A stretch of 64,000 bases of DNA from Sepioteuthis lessoniana (lineage: Eukaryota; Mollusca; Cephalopoda; Myopsida; Loliginidae), in NCBI GenBank assembly GCA_963585895.1, contig OY757915.1, forward strand, positions 96,549,905 through 96,613,904, given 5' to 3'. The notes beneath the pieces were generated by a model. The model saw only the letters and a list, made by a program, of their open reading frames with translations, was not told the origin of the DNA and did not search any database. The position numbers and the translations under genes were made by a program. Below, one piece after another: positions 10,854 to 25,300 of the stretch (positions are counted from its first letter, which is position 1; each line of letters begins with the position of its first letter).

Positions 10854-13800
10854 GTGAGTAGAAACGTTTTATATATATATATATATATACATATACACAT
10901 TTTTTAAAAAATTCTGGTTAGCAGCTGTTTCTGTGAAAAAAAAATCCTTTCATTATTTCTTTTTGCATTTTTTCCTTGTACGTAGTCATAAACGGATAAA
11001 CCTTGTGCTAATTCCGAATGGAAAGAAAAAAGCCGGATCTGCCCATCTTAGAGTTAAAATAGTTTTCTTTTAGCATTTTTGAAGGAATAATTAAAAACTA
11101 GTCTGAAATATCTTGTATATATATATATATCTCCCTGCTTGTGAAAAAGGAAAATATTTCAAACTTTGATTATTAATTTCTTGTCTTATCGTAGGGAGTT
11201 GTTTATAGTATTTTTTTTTTTTTTTTATCCAGTAAATAATTATACGAAGAATCTCCTTGAGCTTTTTACCTTGACATTGTTAGTAGCGACCTTAAAATGA
11301 CTTCTGCTATGGCTTTTACTCTCTATTTCATTTAGAAGTTAAAAAAACATCTGATCTAAACGAGATTTTAATTCCTTTTAATTACAAAAAAAAAAAATTA
11401 TTACTTCTCTTTTTTAAAAAAAGAGACTAGAACTTGGTTTTCTTTGCTTTTCAACGACCCTCCTTATTCCTTAAAAATCAACTTTTCTTTTTATTTTTTA
11501 AATCATGACGATAAAAATGAAATATTTACTACTAAAAAACCAAACAAAGTAACAAAATTTGCTTTAAGCTTTTTCGATATTTGAACAACATTAAATTGTA
11601 TTAGAAAATTTATTTTGACATTGAAATTTGATTTTTGTATGTAAGGAAAAGAATTTATTTTTGATTCAGGTAAGATGTTATGACAACGCAGACAGATCCT
11701 TAATTCTTCTTTTTTTTTTTTTTTTTTTTTTTTTTTCCAAGTTTTGGATTTTTCTCTTAAGTGTAAAGTTTCGTTCTTAGATTACGATCTAAAACAAATA
11801 TACAGTTAGATAAGGTTTTACAAAAAGCTTTACCGGAGGGGTTGAATTGCTTGTGGGACTAATTACCGAGGGAGAAAAGAAATAGTAAAAAAAACTTAGT
11901 TGTGATTAAAATTTACAGGTTGCTTAATGTTTGTTAACCTTTCTGATTTATTTTAGTAACTTTTCGATAAGCCCTTTCTTTATCAGTTTTATCGCAATAT
12001 CAGGTAAAATTTTGAGCAATTTGACTAATAATTACCGGGGGGAAGTAAATAATGTACCCGTAATTATAATTACTCGAATTCGTCTAACAATCTGTACTTA
12101 CTTGACACTTGTGTAATCCCTTCCCCACAGAAAAAAGATTCCTCTTGGCAATTTTATCTCATCTGTGATTTTCTTTTTCCCGATTTTTGTTGTGGTGATA
12201 GGGTTATTTTGTTATATAATTTTACTCGTACATCAGTTATTTTATTTAAGTTTAGATTAGTATGGCATAAGGTCGCTAGTATGAGGATATTCTGTTAGGC
12301 TCTAACTCGCTACACTAGTTTGCTCACTTCCAGCAAACCGTTAACACTTGTCGAGCTAATTTAGTGCATTACTGACATAAAAATATGTACGTGTGTAAGA
12401 AGATGATAAAGTTAATTACTTCGTTTTTTTTTTTAATAACTTACATTTTTTTTCTTTTTTTGACTTGTTAAAACTTATTTCAGTGAAATTCATATCTTAC
12501 TAGTTTTTAACTTAGTACTAAAAACGACATTAAAGTACATTATTTCCCCATGACTAGTTTCGAAATCGGAAAGCTTAAAAACGGATGAAAATTATTCAAT
12601 TTAGATCTATCTTGATGAATTTCATCGAAGAAAGAAAGACAATGGAGTTCTTGTGTCTTTGAGACGTCACTTGAAGCGGGTGGATTTATCTCTAAACTAA
12701 ACTATTAATATATATTTTGAAAGTGACAATGTCCCAAGAAAACTCATGCTTTTCTTTCAATACAAGTTAAGTGATAATGATTTCAGAAGGAAACTTTTTC
12801 AGATTCTTAACTAAGAAATACCCTGGTTGAAAATCGAACTTAAAAAGATTAGTCAAGAACAATCTTTTACTCAACAGATAAAAAAAAAAAATCAATAGCT
12901 AAACTCAATTGACTATTAATATAATCAATGTTAACAACTAGTTTGACAGCCATTAATACTCTTTAATATCCTATACTAGATGGCCGTTATTCCTGCTACA
13001 TGAGAAATTTGGGTGCTATTCTTGTATCGGCATGCCATCGAATAAACAATAAAACCAGAACATATGAAGTTGGTATCAAATTGCAATATCAATAGTGCTC
13101 ATTATGGCTGTTTCGTTGGAAATATAATCGTATTAAATTACCTGAACAGTTAAAATTTGGCGTGGAGAATGATCCTACTTCAAAACAGAATTACCTCATT
13201 CTTGTCTACTGTCCAAAATCAAAAAGCTCCAGTAATAGGATTCCTCGTGGAATTAACGTTTAGATTTTGTGTTAACAGATTTTAACATCATCACAGTTAC
13301 AAGATTGTAACCAAAGCTATGAGTTGGCTTAATGTTTTAAACAAATTAAAATACTAAAATTCATTACACCCTGTCGGCTGAATAAGCTGACTATTTTCTG
13401 TAGATATTTAAGACCCCTACTCTGCCAAAAAACAAGTGGTTTCCTGGGTATGACACCAAAGTGCATCTGGTGGTGAGGCTCCAGTTCTTGAGGTCTGGGG
13501 AGTGTGGATCTTAGCTTCACTGTAACCCAGAGTGGTAGTACCTATTTCCATCCCATGTGTGGGTAAAATAGATTTAAAAAACTATTTATATTCGATAGGA
13601 TGGTGTGCAAAAAAGAAATACACACAAAATGTGAATATGAACCTACAATAAACAATTGCTTAACCTCTAGACATAAAATAATCCTAGATGGATTGACATG
13701 CTGTTAAAGTCAATCAGTAAATCACTGAAAAAAGCATTTTTTTGAAATTTTAAATAATTGATTATTCCCCATTGATTTTAGCACAGAAAATGTATGAGGT

Positions 13801-16800
13801 GCAATAGCACTCAATTTTGTAGGATTTCATATGATTAAAAAAAAAAAATTTTGTAAAGTTGTAAAAATGATTAATTTTCATTAATAAGACTAGCATTTGT
13901 GTGTATTTACCCAAACCCTCCACCACATTCAATATGTATCACAGGGTCAATTTTTCAGTAGAGTAGTACTAGTTTTAATTCAGTTTTTTTCTCCTAGAAT
14001 GGTTGCTCTATTAAGGCTAAAGAGCTCAGTCTGCCCTACTATTTATCCATAGCTGGGTGAAGAGATAGATTAATGCTTTTCTCAAAGATATTAGCATAAA
14101 GAGAAATGCAAATAATTTCATCCAGAATTTGAACTCTGGTTGCTGAATCCATTTCCTAAGATAATCCTATTTACTAACCCCTCTGCTTGGGCAGGATATG
14201 ACACAGGGTCATTTTTTAAGCGGAATTTAACAGGTTCGAATTCAGAGTTTTCCTTCTCCTAGACTAGTTGCCTCACCAAGGCTGAAGAACCCAGTCTGTC
14301 CTAAGATGATGACTCTTATTCCATGTGCCTCCAGAACTAGATGAGCATCTGTGACTTGTTTGTAGATAGTACACCAAAAACAAAAAGATGAAGGGTCCTT
14401 TAATTTCAAATGAGGAGCTTTACTGAAGCTTATCTTTTGGTGAAGATCACAAGTGTGAGTTCTCATTGATTTAAGATCAAACTCACAGTAGTTCCAGTTG
14501 ATGATTGGTTGTATGATTATTAAAAACCTCAATGTAATTTCTCTTTTGTTAGTCATGTTATTATAAAAAAAAAACTGGAAAAACATTACATAGAAAAACT
14601 AACTGAAGTAGAGGCAATTTTGTATAAACTTAAAATTCTTAATTTGCAAATGCTAGAAATGTGAAACTTTATTTAGATGAACTGAAAAGGTTTTGCTATT
14701 GGATAATTTTATTAATCTCACAAAAATCTTGAATTTGTGTATAGACTAAACCTCTCCCCTGCCTTCAGATTAAGATTTGTATTTGTTAATCTTCCTCAGC
14801 AGTGATCATGTCTTCAGTCAAGACTAAAAAGTAAACAAGGTGAGTCTGATCCTGGGGTTTCTGTAGTCTCTCTCCATACACCAAAGAGGCTGCAGAAATC
14901 TGATGCCATTCTGATACTGGTCATGGTGATTGACTTTGCCTGCATCTATATTCCTAAGTTAAACAGATCACGTGTCACATACTAACCTTAAAGGGAATGG
15001 GGGTGTCCTTGTGGTGTAATGGATAAAGCACTGGACTGCAGAATCGTAGTACATAAGTTCAAACTCTAGTCATGCTATTATGTTCACTTTTGGACAAATA
15101 CTCTTGGGGAAAGGTATAAACCCCTTATCCTCCCATCTATGGGTTAAATAGTACCACTAATGTCCTTCTGGAGGAATGGATTTGGCATTGGATAACCTAA
15201 GAAGGTTGGTATGCCATTAAACAAACTTAAACAGAAGTGTTTAGATAATAGGTTTGTATACAGAAGCTTCCTTAAGAATAAATAATTCATTTTTTTTTTT
15301 CTTCAATAGAAAAAAAAAATGGATAGTGTGCTTTGTTTTTAAAAGAAAAAAAATGCTGTTCTAGATAATAGAAAATATTGCTATAAAAAAAACTAACGGG
15401 TCTCTTACTACTGCTAACATTTAGTTATGAATTATTGTTACGAGCTGATTAGGATGTAGAATGTTACAGATAATAGTAAAAATAGATAACAGCAGATAAG
15501 TTTTAAAACAAATCTCTCTAAATTTATGATTGTAAGTAAAGTTGGCGACCATAGTCGAGGGTAACCTGAAGGCTCCCTTTTCGATAGCTACTACCCCAAT
15601 GTGTAGGGGAGGGTGCTACTCCTTCCCTGGATTCTCTACTTTACCCTTGATCCGTACCTTATAATGCTGAGTGTTAAGCAAGGAGGCATCAAGTACCATT
15701 TTTTGAGTCTTTGGTATGACTCGACCTGGGATTGAACCCAGGTCTCCCGGGCCATTGGCGAACACTCTAACCCCTAGGCTAATGTCCGGTAATTGTAATA
15801 AAAAAAAATATACCAAAGCCTTGAAGAATAAAGACTCAGTATTGAAAAATTAATTGTATTCCAGTCAATTTTAAAACTCTTAATTATTTTTTTGAGGTTA
15901 GCACAATATTTTGACTAATCTATACTTCAGCCCCCGTACCTCCATAAAAGAGCTGGAAAAAAGGATTGGTCAAAAGACGTGATTTTCTATTGACCAGAAA
16001 AAGTCCTAACTTTGCTTTCTAGCTTGGAAATCTTCAGCTAGATATCTACTTTATACAATTAAAAAAAAACAAAAAAACATAGATTCAGTTTAGCTAACTC
16101 AATGGATACAAAGTAAGGATCCAGTTTAGCATTATACTTGTAAATCCCCCCCCCATCTCTTCGCTCAAAAGAATTAAAACTAAAAATAACAGTACCAAAT
16201 GGTTACCCATCTAAGTAGTGAGCAGGCTCTTCACTGCTTAACTTTGGTTAAATCTGGTACTTGATGGAAAATCATTAAACAAAGCAAGCCATACTTGTTG
16301 GTAGAAAACTGCAAGTTCAGAGCACTTAGTGAGGATGAAACTTGCTACTCAATAGAAATTGATCTGTAAAACTAGCTTGCTAATCATCACACCATGACGA
16401 GGTTCCTGTACAAAAGAACTACAAAGTATGTTGAAAAAGTATAGAGACTGAAACTTTATTTACCAAGATAGAAATGAACGAAACCTTATTTTCATTTATG
16501 TATTTATTTTTTTTATTAATTTTTTTCAAGATAGTCTCCTTTGGCATTCAACACACTCTAGTTTTCCATTGATCAAAACACTTTTGAATCTTATTTTAAT
16601 GTTCTATGTTTTTAACTCTTTTATTCTTAAGATAAATTTTCAGTTTTGAGAACAAAATGTTGCTAAGTTAGATGAGTATTGATGGCACATTTTTTTTTTT
16701 TTTTTTTTTCTTCCTTGTCAGTAGCTGATCAAAATGTAGTGAGACTGTCATCATAATTTTCTTTCAAATTAACACTACCTCTTTTAAACATTTAGCAGTC

Positions 16801-17553
16801 TAGACATCGTCACTTTATTATATTAGGTGGTCAGCTATACATGTCTTCATTTAAGTTTTAAAAATATTTCAGTTTCAATACTTTTTGATCACTCCTTGTA
16901 TGTTGCCAACAAAATTATCACCTGTCTTTTTTTTTTTAAAAAAAAAAAAAAAAAGATAAAAAAATGAGCTATCTTATCTCTTTTTGAAAGATGTTTACAA
17001 TTTAGTTATTATAACTGCCATCTTGTTTTTACTGTTACTAAACAGTCAATTTTTGTATCTTATTTCTAATGAAATCAAATGGTGTAAATTACTTTGACTT
17101 CTTTTTGTAAAGTTGATATTTTAATGCAGTATTTAGATGGATTTCATTTCGGGATATTCCTAATTTCAAAATTAGGTAGAGCTTCTTGTTTTTGAAAGAT
17201 TTAAGAATACTGAGTATTTTAGAAATATTGATATCTTTCTATGATCTAATAACTTGATCAATTCTTATTCAAATCATCTCAAATTTTAACAGTATGTGTA
17301 GAAACAACAAAAAATTCTATGTTTAATGTTTAAACACCTTTTTCTTTTTTAGTGAAAAGCATTTCTATAGCTGAAAAAAAAAAAAATTAAACATGAATTT
17401 TAACTTGTTTCTACACATGGTGTAAAAATTTGATCATTTGAATGAGAATTGGTCAAGTTAATAGATTACAAAATGATATCGATTTTTCTGAAACGCTATG
17501 TATTTTAAAAAATTTTCTTAACAATAAAGTTATAATGCTTAAGTGCATTTTGA

Positions 17554-17586
<33 letters not shown>

Positions 17587-18735
17587 AATTAAAGGCCTAT
17601 TTGAACATTTGTTTTATGTTCTTTGCTGTTCCTAAGATAATTTTTGTAATGGATTCATCTAAATAATTTTTGCAATTATTAATGTACTGTGATTTAAATA
17701 GCATAGATTGTCAGTTGAAATGTTTTTACTTGAAAATGTTTGTTTCATTTTTCTGAGAATCAGTGCAGAAATCAGTTATGAAGATTACCCGACTTATCTG
17801 TTTATTGTATTAAGATATTGTTTATCTATAACATTGGTCTATATGTGAAAACAAGTTTTGTTTAGTCTGACATGCAAACTTTGGGTTGCTTACAATACCT
17901 ACTGTTACTAAATAGTCACCTATTTAAGTAATGAACAGGCTCATCATTGCTTAACTTCAGTGATTTACCAGGAACCTGCGCTTTCAGTCATGGACATTGA
18001 ATTTGAATTTTTTTTTTTTTGTTTTAAGACTTCAAAAATTTTATTTTCAAAGGATTTTTTGTAGTGCATCAAACATCTACCACAAAAAATTCATTTGAGC
18101 TGTTTCAATAAATCTTCAATTTATATCTATACAAATAGATTGCTGTCACTGGCATGTCCTTTTGTAGAAACTGGAGTACTTTCAAAGCATTTCCTAAATT
18201 TTAGAAATTGCTATTCTGTTTTGACTACCAGGTGTTACAAAGTTTACTTTCAGAAATGATTAAAGATTAATTCATAATTACTCATTTTTATTTACTATAT
18301 TACAATTAATTTAACAAACAAAACAAGAGGAGAAATATATTCCTACCTACAAAGGTTAGAAGACCTTGTATTTCCACTGGTAATATCAAGTATATAAAGC
18401 CATTTTGATAATATAATAATTTTCATTTGGGTGTTTATCCAACCCTCCTGTCACGGGCAGGATGTGACTTAAGGTCAATTTTTAAGCAGTCAAGGTGGTT
18501 TTAATTCTGTTTTCCTTCTGGACTAGTTGCCTTACCAAGGCTGAAGAATGCAAAACGCCCTACTATTTACTTATAGTGGGGAATAACAGATGGATTCATG
18601 CCTTTCTCATCCAGGATTTGAAATTGGGTTTCCATTTCCTATGATGCTAAGTTGTATACTCAAATAGAAGTGGAATTGTAGGATAAAAGTTATAAGCATT
18701 TTCTAAGATTTGTTTTCAAAAAACCTATTTCATTT

Positions 18736-18770
<35 letters not shown>

Positions 18771-19302
18771 GGACCGAATGTAATTCAATAAGAATTGTGA
18801 TTTATGTTTTTAAAATTAAATTAAAAAAGAAAAATGTAGCAACTTTTTGATAGTTTTGATTTGATTTTTGACACTTATTCAGTCTTTTCAATTTTTCATT
18901 TTTTAAAATTTTATTCAACTGAGACATCATAGAAAACCCTTTTAGAAAGTTCTTGCTTTTAATTTTAAAAGAAGTCTTTATTAAAATAAAAAATATTAAG
19001 TTTATGTAGTATTAACATATAACATGGGTAATTCTTAAAGATTGTAGCTCCTTAAAAATTTCAAAATTTGGGTTTTTTTCTTTCATCTTTTAAAATGTAA
19101 TAACTGAAAAATCCTGGGTTTTAGTTTCACTTTTAAAATGCGTAAACTTGTTTTAGGTAATATTTATAATTTATTTTTGACTAATAAAAAAAGTTGACGA
19201 CCGTAGTCAAGGGGAGGGTGCTACTCCTTTTCTTAGATTGCTCCACTTTACAATTGATATGTACCTTATAATGTTGAGTGGTAAGCAAGAAGGTATCAAG
19301 TA

Positions 19303-19335
<33 letters not shown>

Positions 19336-22300
19336 AGTCTTTGGTATGACACAACCTGAGATTGAACCCCAGTCTCCTGGGCCATAGGCGAACACTCTAC
19401 CCATTTGGTCAATGGTTTTTTTTACTATTAGTTTCTTAATTTTAGCTGCTTTTTAAAAACATTTTATGAAAAACTCAAAGAAAAGCAACCAAAATTAAGA
19501 TAGATAAAATATTAGTTAAAAATTAATTATAATGATTAACAGTCAATTTTCTATCTTCTGAATTCTGTATTTACTATGATTTTGAATCTGAATGCCTTAA
19601 AATTGCCGGAATCTCTCAATACTTGTATCTGCTGTTATAACATCTGAAAAAAAAAAAAGGTACCACTAAATAGCATTAATGATGATATAATGATAATGTA
19701 GTAGAGTTTAATGATGTGTTGGATCCAAATATTGCTGGATAATATTTCTAACACTAATAATGTTCATGTAAAAATTTTAAATAAAGGATCTATCCAGGCC
19801 TGCACAACATATGGCTTGCAGGTGTTCTTTTCATAGCTCTTGAGATATCTCAAAATAATAAGACTTCTGTGTTTTGTAAAATGAAATCATTGACTGATAT
19901 TATATACAAAAAAATTCAATTTTTGGGAAGTGGGACTTTTCATCAACCATTGTTGAGAAAGTGCCAGGTCGTTAAAGTTAAGCAACAATTAGATTTAGTA
20001 CTAAGATGAAGGACCACTAAGTAAGAGTAGGTACTATAAGCAAATTGCAGCTTATGTCCCAGAAAAGCTTAGTGAATGAGAACCATTGTTGGGCCTAATT
20101 AATTCCCTTTAACTTTTCAAAAAAACTGTGTGTACACATCTTGGTAAGATGTATGCTAAGGTTATGAAGTAATAGATTTTTTGAAAATAAATATCAAAGA
20201 TATGTTTGTAGCAATGCATCTGTGATGTTTGTTTCATTGTTTAGATTGGTTTAGAGAACAGGATTATTTTTAGAGAAAGAAGTTAAATTTACATGGAACT
20301 TGTATAAAAAATCAATGATAATTTGAAAATATTTTTTCGGAAATACAGTGTGCTTAAAAACACTTAAGCTTTGATGGCTTGGATTATTATCAGACTGGAA
20401 TTGGTTTTCACTAGATATAGTTGCATATAAAATTTCTCTATTCTTGAGAAAAATTCTAAAAATGCTTTTAATATCTGGTAATTGGATATTTAGTGAGACA
20501 AAACCAGATATCTAGTTTTTTCATATTTAGCACTGGGCATCTAACCAGTAATGAATTCTGGTACATTGCAAGTGGGTGATGAATTATATAAAATAGCATG
20601 TATGTTTTATAGCTCTTTGTTATTCCCTTCTTGGTCAGGCCAAGAGCTTTTCAACATGCTTCAGATTTTACTCTCTGAAATCTAAAGAATTGTTAGTTTT
20701 CATGTCTTTTGGTGTGTGTGTGTGTGTGTGTGTGTGCGTGTGAGTGAAGTAAAAAGTCAGTAACAAAAACAAACCCTAACCTTCCTAACTATTTTTTTTA
20801 TTCACTAAATTACTCTTTTCTGTCTTTTCCCATATAATTCAAAGACAAGTAAATCTATGGGGCCCTGAAGTAGGTCTTTAACTTAAGTTTTTAGCATAGG
20901 GTTTCGCGTAGCATTTTGAGAAATCTATCCACAGAATTATGTAATTCTGACTATCCATTGAATCATCGAAGGGGTATGTGTAAAAAGTTTTAAGGCAAAA
21001 CTATTGCTCATAGACTTCTTCGAGGCATTTGATTCCATATACAGAGGAAAGATGGAGTAAATAATGCTAGCATATGGTCTCCCTAAAGAAACTGTCGCTG
21101 CCATAATGATGCTTTACAAAAATATGAAAGCAATGGTTTACTTACTTGATGGTGACACTAACTTCTTTGATATTGTCATTGGAGTTTTGCAAAGAAATAC
21201 ATTAGCATCATATATGTTTATAATCTGGCTAGATTACATACTACAAACATAGATAGGTTTAATAAAAAAAAAAAAAAAAAGTAAGAAGCAGATGATATCT
21301 TGGAGAAACTATGACAGACACAAGCTCTGCAGATGATCTAGCACTTCTGGCAAATATACCTCTCCAAGGTGAATCTCTGCTGCATAGCAGCAAGAAGCAT
21401 TGGCTTCTAAGTGAACCTTAAGGAAATAGAGTAAATGAGCTTTAAATTAAGAGCCATCTCCTACTTTAAGTGGTAAGCCTCTGAAATTAGTAGACCAGTT
21501 CATGTATCTCGGTAGCAATGAAAGTGATGTCAGTGTATGCATAGCAAAGGCAGTGACTGTTATCAACAGGATATTTGGAGGTGCCCGTGGTGTAATTGTT
21601 ATCGTTGTAGGAAATGAACACGGCGACATGAGTTCAAATCCTGGATGAGACTGATTGCATTTCACATAGCACTAATACCCTTGGGAAAGGTAGGAATCCA
21701 ATTATTCTCCCTCCAGCTATGGGTAAGTAGTAGGGCAGACTAGGTTCTTCAGCCTTGGTGAGGCAACTAGTCTAGGAGAAGGAAAACTCTAAATTCAAAC
21801 CTGTTAAACTCCGCTTAAAAATTGACCTTGTGTCATATCCTGCCCGAGCGGAGGGGTTGGTAAATATGGTTATCAACAGGATATCGACCACATGGAAATC
21901 TGATCTCTCTGATAGAATAAAATGGGATTCTTTCAAAGCTGTGTCAGTACTACTATATGGATGCACCACTTGGAGGCTAATAAAAATCATTGAAAAAAAA
22001 AAAAAGCTAGATCAGAACTAGGCAAGAATGCTACATGCTCTTTTGAAAAAGTCTTTGGAGCTGCACTTCACAAAACAGCAGCTGTACAGCCACTTATCTC
22101 CCATCTCACAAATCATCCAAGTAAGACATGCTTAGCACTGCTGAAGGAATAAGGATGAACTCATAAGTGACATTCTCCTATGGATACCTACATATGGACA
22201 TACCAGGATTGGCTGACCCAAAAAGTATTCACATACATCAGCTCTGTGTGTGTGTCTGTCTGATTAGCTTGACCAAATATTTATCTCTTTGTTTTAAGCC

Positions 22301-25300
22301 GAGTCAAGAACCAACATTTTTTTTCCTTCTCAAAGATAAGTATTGCTGTCTGCATTTGTAGTATGAGCAATATGCTATAAAAAATGCTAACCACTTGACA
22401 AATTTATTGCCACAATAAAATGTAGATAAATTTATGATCAGTCATGTAATGTTAGAGGTGCAGTTGGTTGGCATGATGGCTTTCAATGAAGAAATTGACT
22501 GAATGAACAGTTCAAATGAAGTTTGTTTCACTTTGTGTTAATGCCTTTGGTTAAGGCAGAATAATGAGTAGAATCGCTGAGCAGATGAGCTTCTCTAGCA
22601 CAACCAGTCTAGTAGAAGGAAAAGCTCTGAATTTAAAACCTGGTGATATGGGCTAGCAACTTCCTCTCTAAAAAAAAAAAAGTCCTATTTGCTATTGAAA
22701 TTTCAATAGCATCACTGATATGGTGTGGCTGTGACCCTGTTTCACCAAAAAAAATCTACTGGGGGTTTCTTAGGTAATGTCAAGAATAAATAATTGATTT
22801 TCTCTCACAACTTCAGTAAGAGATGATTCAATAATACATAGTTCAAATCTGAGGTTTTGACTAGTAATATAAATTCCTTAAATAATATAAAATATAAATA
22901 ATATTAATTCTATAAATGGAATGACACTTGACATTAAGCTTAAGAGGTCAAACAAATTCTCTTTCTTAGAGAATTGGCATGTTTGTTAGGGTGTCATATG
23001 ACAGAAATCATTCTTGACCTCTATATGCCTCATCTTTAAAAAGTTTAGATGTTGTCTGGGGAATAATATAGCTTCATGGTTATTTGCACTTGTCAAGTAA
23101 GCCTTTTGTGATTTCATACCTCTTCTACATACTGCTTGCTCATGGAACAATGTGTATATTTCTAGCTGTTGGGATATTCTTTCATTTTAATACCAATATA
23201 TCCAATTGAAACTTAACCTCTTTGTGGTTCATCTGTACCTTCACAAACTTTTTCATTTTTATTTCTGGGTTTTCTGTTTTAGTTGAGTAAACTGTATTTT
23301 TCATTTTTGTCCTCTTTCTACAATGTATAGGCTTGTGACCTTTTTGGCGACAATTAAAGCATTCTTTCCTTCTAAATGGACATTCCTTATAATGAATCTG
23401 TCCACAGCCATAAGGATTTATTTTATGGGCAAATTTTTCTTTTTATTTTTTTATTACATTTATTTTTGACATGTTGCGTTCTTCAATCCTCATTGTGTCA
23501 AAGATTTTCTATTTGTTTGTATTCTTCTGCGACCATTTGCAGACTGATTTTAGGATTTTATTTTAATTTTGACAAAATTCTGGTTCAAATTTCACCATCT
23601 TTTGGCGCTGTCAGTTCTTGTACAAAAATCAAGCATTTAAACTTGGGCGGGGGATAAATTCTTTTAATTTGAACATTTCACACTTTCTATTAACAATCCC
23701 AGCAAAAGTAAAGTAAACCGCCCCATTTTTTTTGTCAGGTTTAAGCACTGTCATCTTATGTTGAATAGAGAACTTTTCTCCCCAAATACTTTTTTCAGAA
23801 TTAAGATGGTCTACTCAAACAATATCACTCCAGGATTTCACAGAAGTATGTAGTTAGCATACTTTTCATGTTTTCTTTGACTGAATTTCTTGAGCAACAG
23901 ATGTAGTACAATCTTTTTGAAAAACTTCTTAAAACGATGAAAATACACCACAAAAGTTACCTCCTCCTTGGGATTCTACTTAAATTCATCAACTAAATTT
24001 ATTACTGAATCCTGTGAAAAATAATTTGCATTGCCTTGCTCTTTTTCCAACACTTGTTCAAATATTTTTTCCAACTGTTTTTGTTTTTCATAGTGTTCTT
24101 GGTCCAGTCGTTGCTGCTCTTCTAAACGTTCATTCTAGATTTTGATGTATTCCATCATTGCTTTTTTTAAAAAAACTCATGTAAATAACCTTAATATTAT
24201 TTAACAGACAGTTGTTAAGTAGTCTTTAGACTAGTCTATTTTGTGGGGAGTTCCAGCTAATCCACAATACCTAATATCAAGAATAAATCTTTGACTTTTT
24301 TTAAAGTCCTAGACATGACACTAAACTGCATCCAGTGGAATGGTTCCAGTTCTGAAGCTGTGCCTGCTTGGAGTGCGGATCTGGCTGGGTGTTGGCTTAT
24401 TGACTGGAGATTTCCTCCAGTCTCAGGGGGCCATCCCCCCCAGACATTTATCCCTTTCGGTGGGGTTAGGTTTATTGCCTGGTGCCTGAGGTGCCCCTAA
24501 TAAGGGGAATGCCGATGGGGCCAAAGGTATTTTTGGCTATGCCGGACGCATGTGGACTTCGGACTTGCAACCGGACCCACCTTAAAAACGACCTTGTGCC
24601 AAATTTGTACGTTGGTGGGATGTATGATGAATACCCAGGTGTCACAGGTACACCCAGATCTCATTACTTAAGTGATTGGCTGGTCTTCCAGTCGACAGGT
24701 CACACTTTGGTCAGCCGTACTTGCCTGGGGCATGGATCTGGTCATGTGTTGGCTTATTGACTGGAGATTTCCTCCAGTCTCAGGGGGTCATCCCCCCCGA
24801 CTTTTACTCCCTTGGGGGGGTGTTTATTGCCTGGTGCCTGAGGCGCCCCTAATAAGAGAAATGCCAACGGGGCCGAAGGTATTTTATGCCATGTCGGACG
24901 CATGTGGGCTTGTGACCGGACCCACTTTAAAAACGGCCTTGTGCTAAATTTGTACGTTGGTGGGATGTATGATAAACACCCAGGTATTGAGTTACTACCT
25001 GTTCTACTTTTTGTCTGCCAGTCAGATGCTAGCTGGGGCTGCTGAGCTGGTAAGTGTTGTTATTCTTGTTTATTCTGAACATTTGAGCAGTGACTTCTAC
25101 AATTATGATCATTCATTTATAAATGAATCCAATTCTGGCATTAAATAACCCATAAGGAGTTGATATGCCTTTAAACAAATAAACCAAACCTTGATCTTTC
25201 TCTTATATAACTTCACTAACATGTCTCAATAAAAATATAGTTCAAATTTATGATTCTTTATTGGTTAAAGATCCCATTTTAACCTTCTACAATGATATTG

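Noticed and set aside
19797..19830. CAGGCCTGCACAACATATGG resembles a hAT terminal repeat (GGCCTGCACAAC style).
   Set aside because: No matching right-hand inverted end, no 8-bp duplication and no transposase-like coding nearby were seen.
24291..24947. Three overlapping plus-strand frames in the GC-rich block as a gene.
   Set aside because: They follow the two tandem units, change frame between units and have no known domain or start context.
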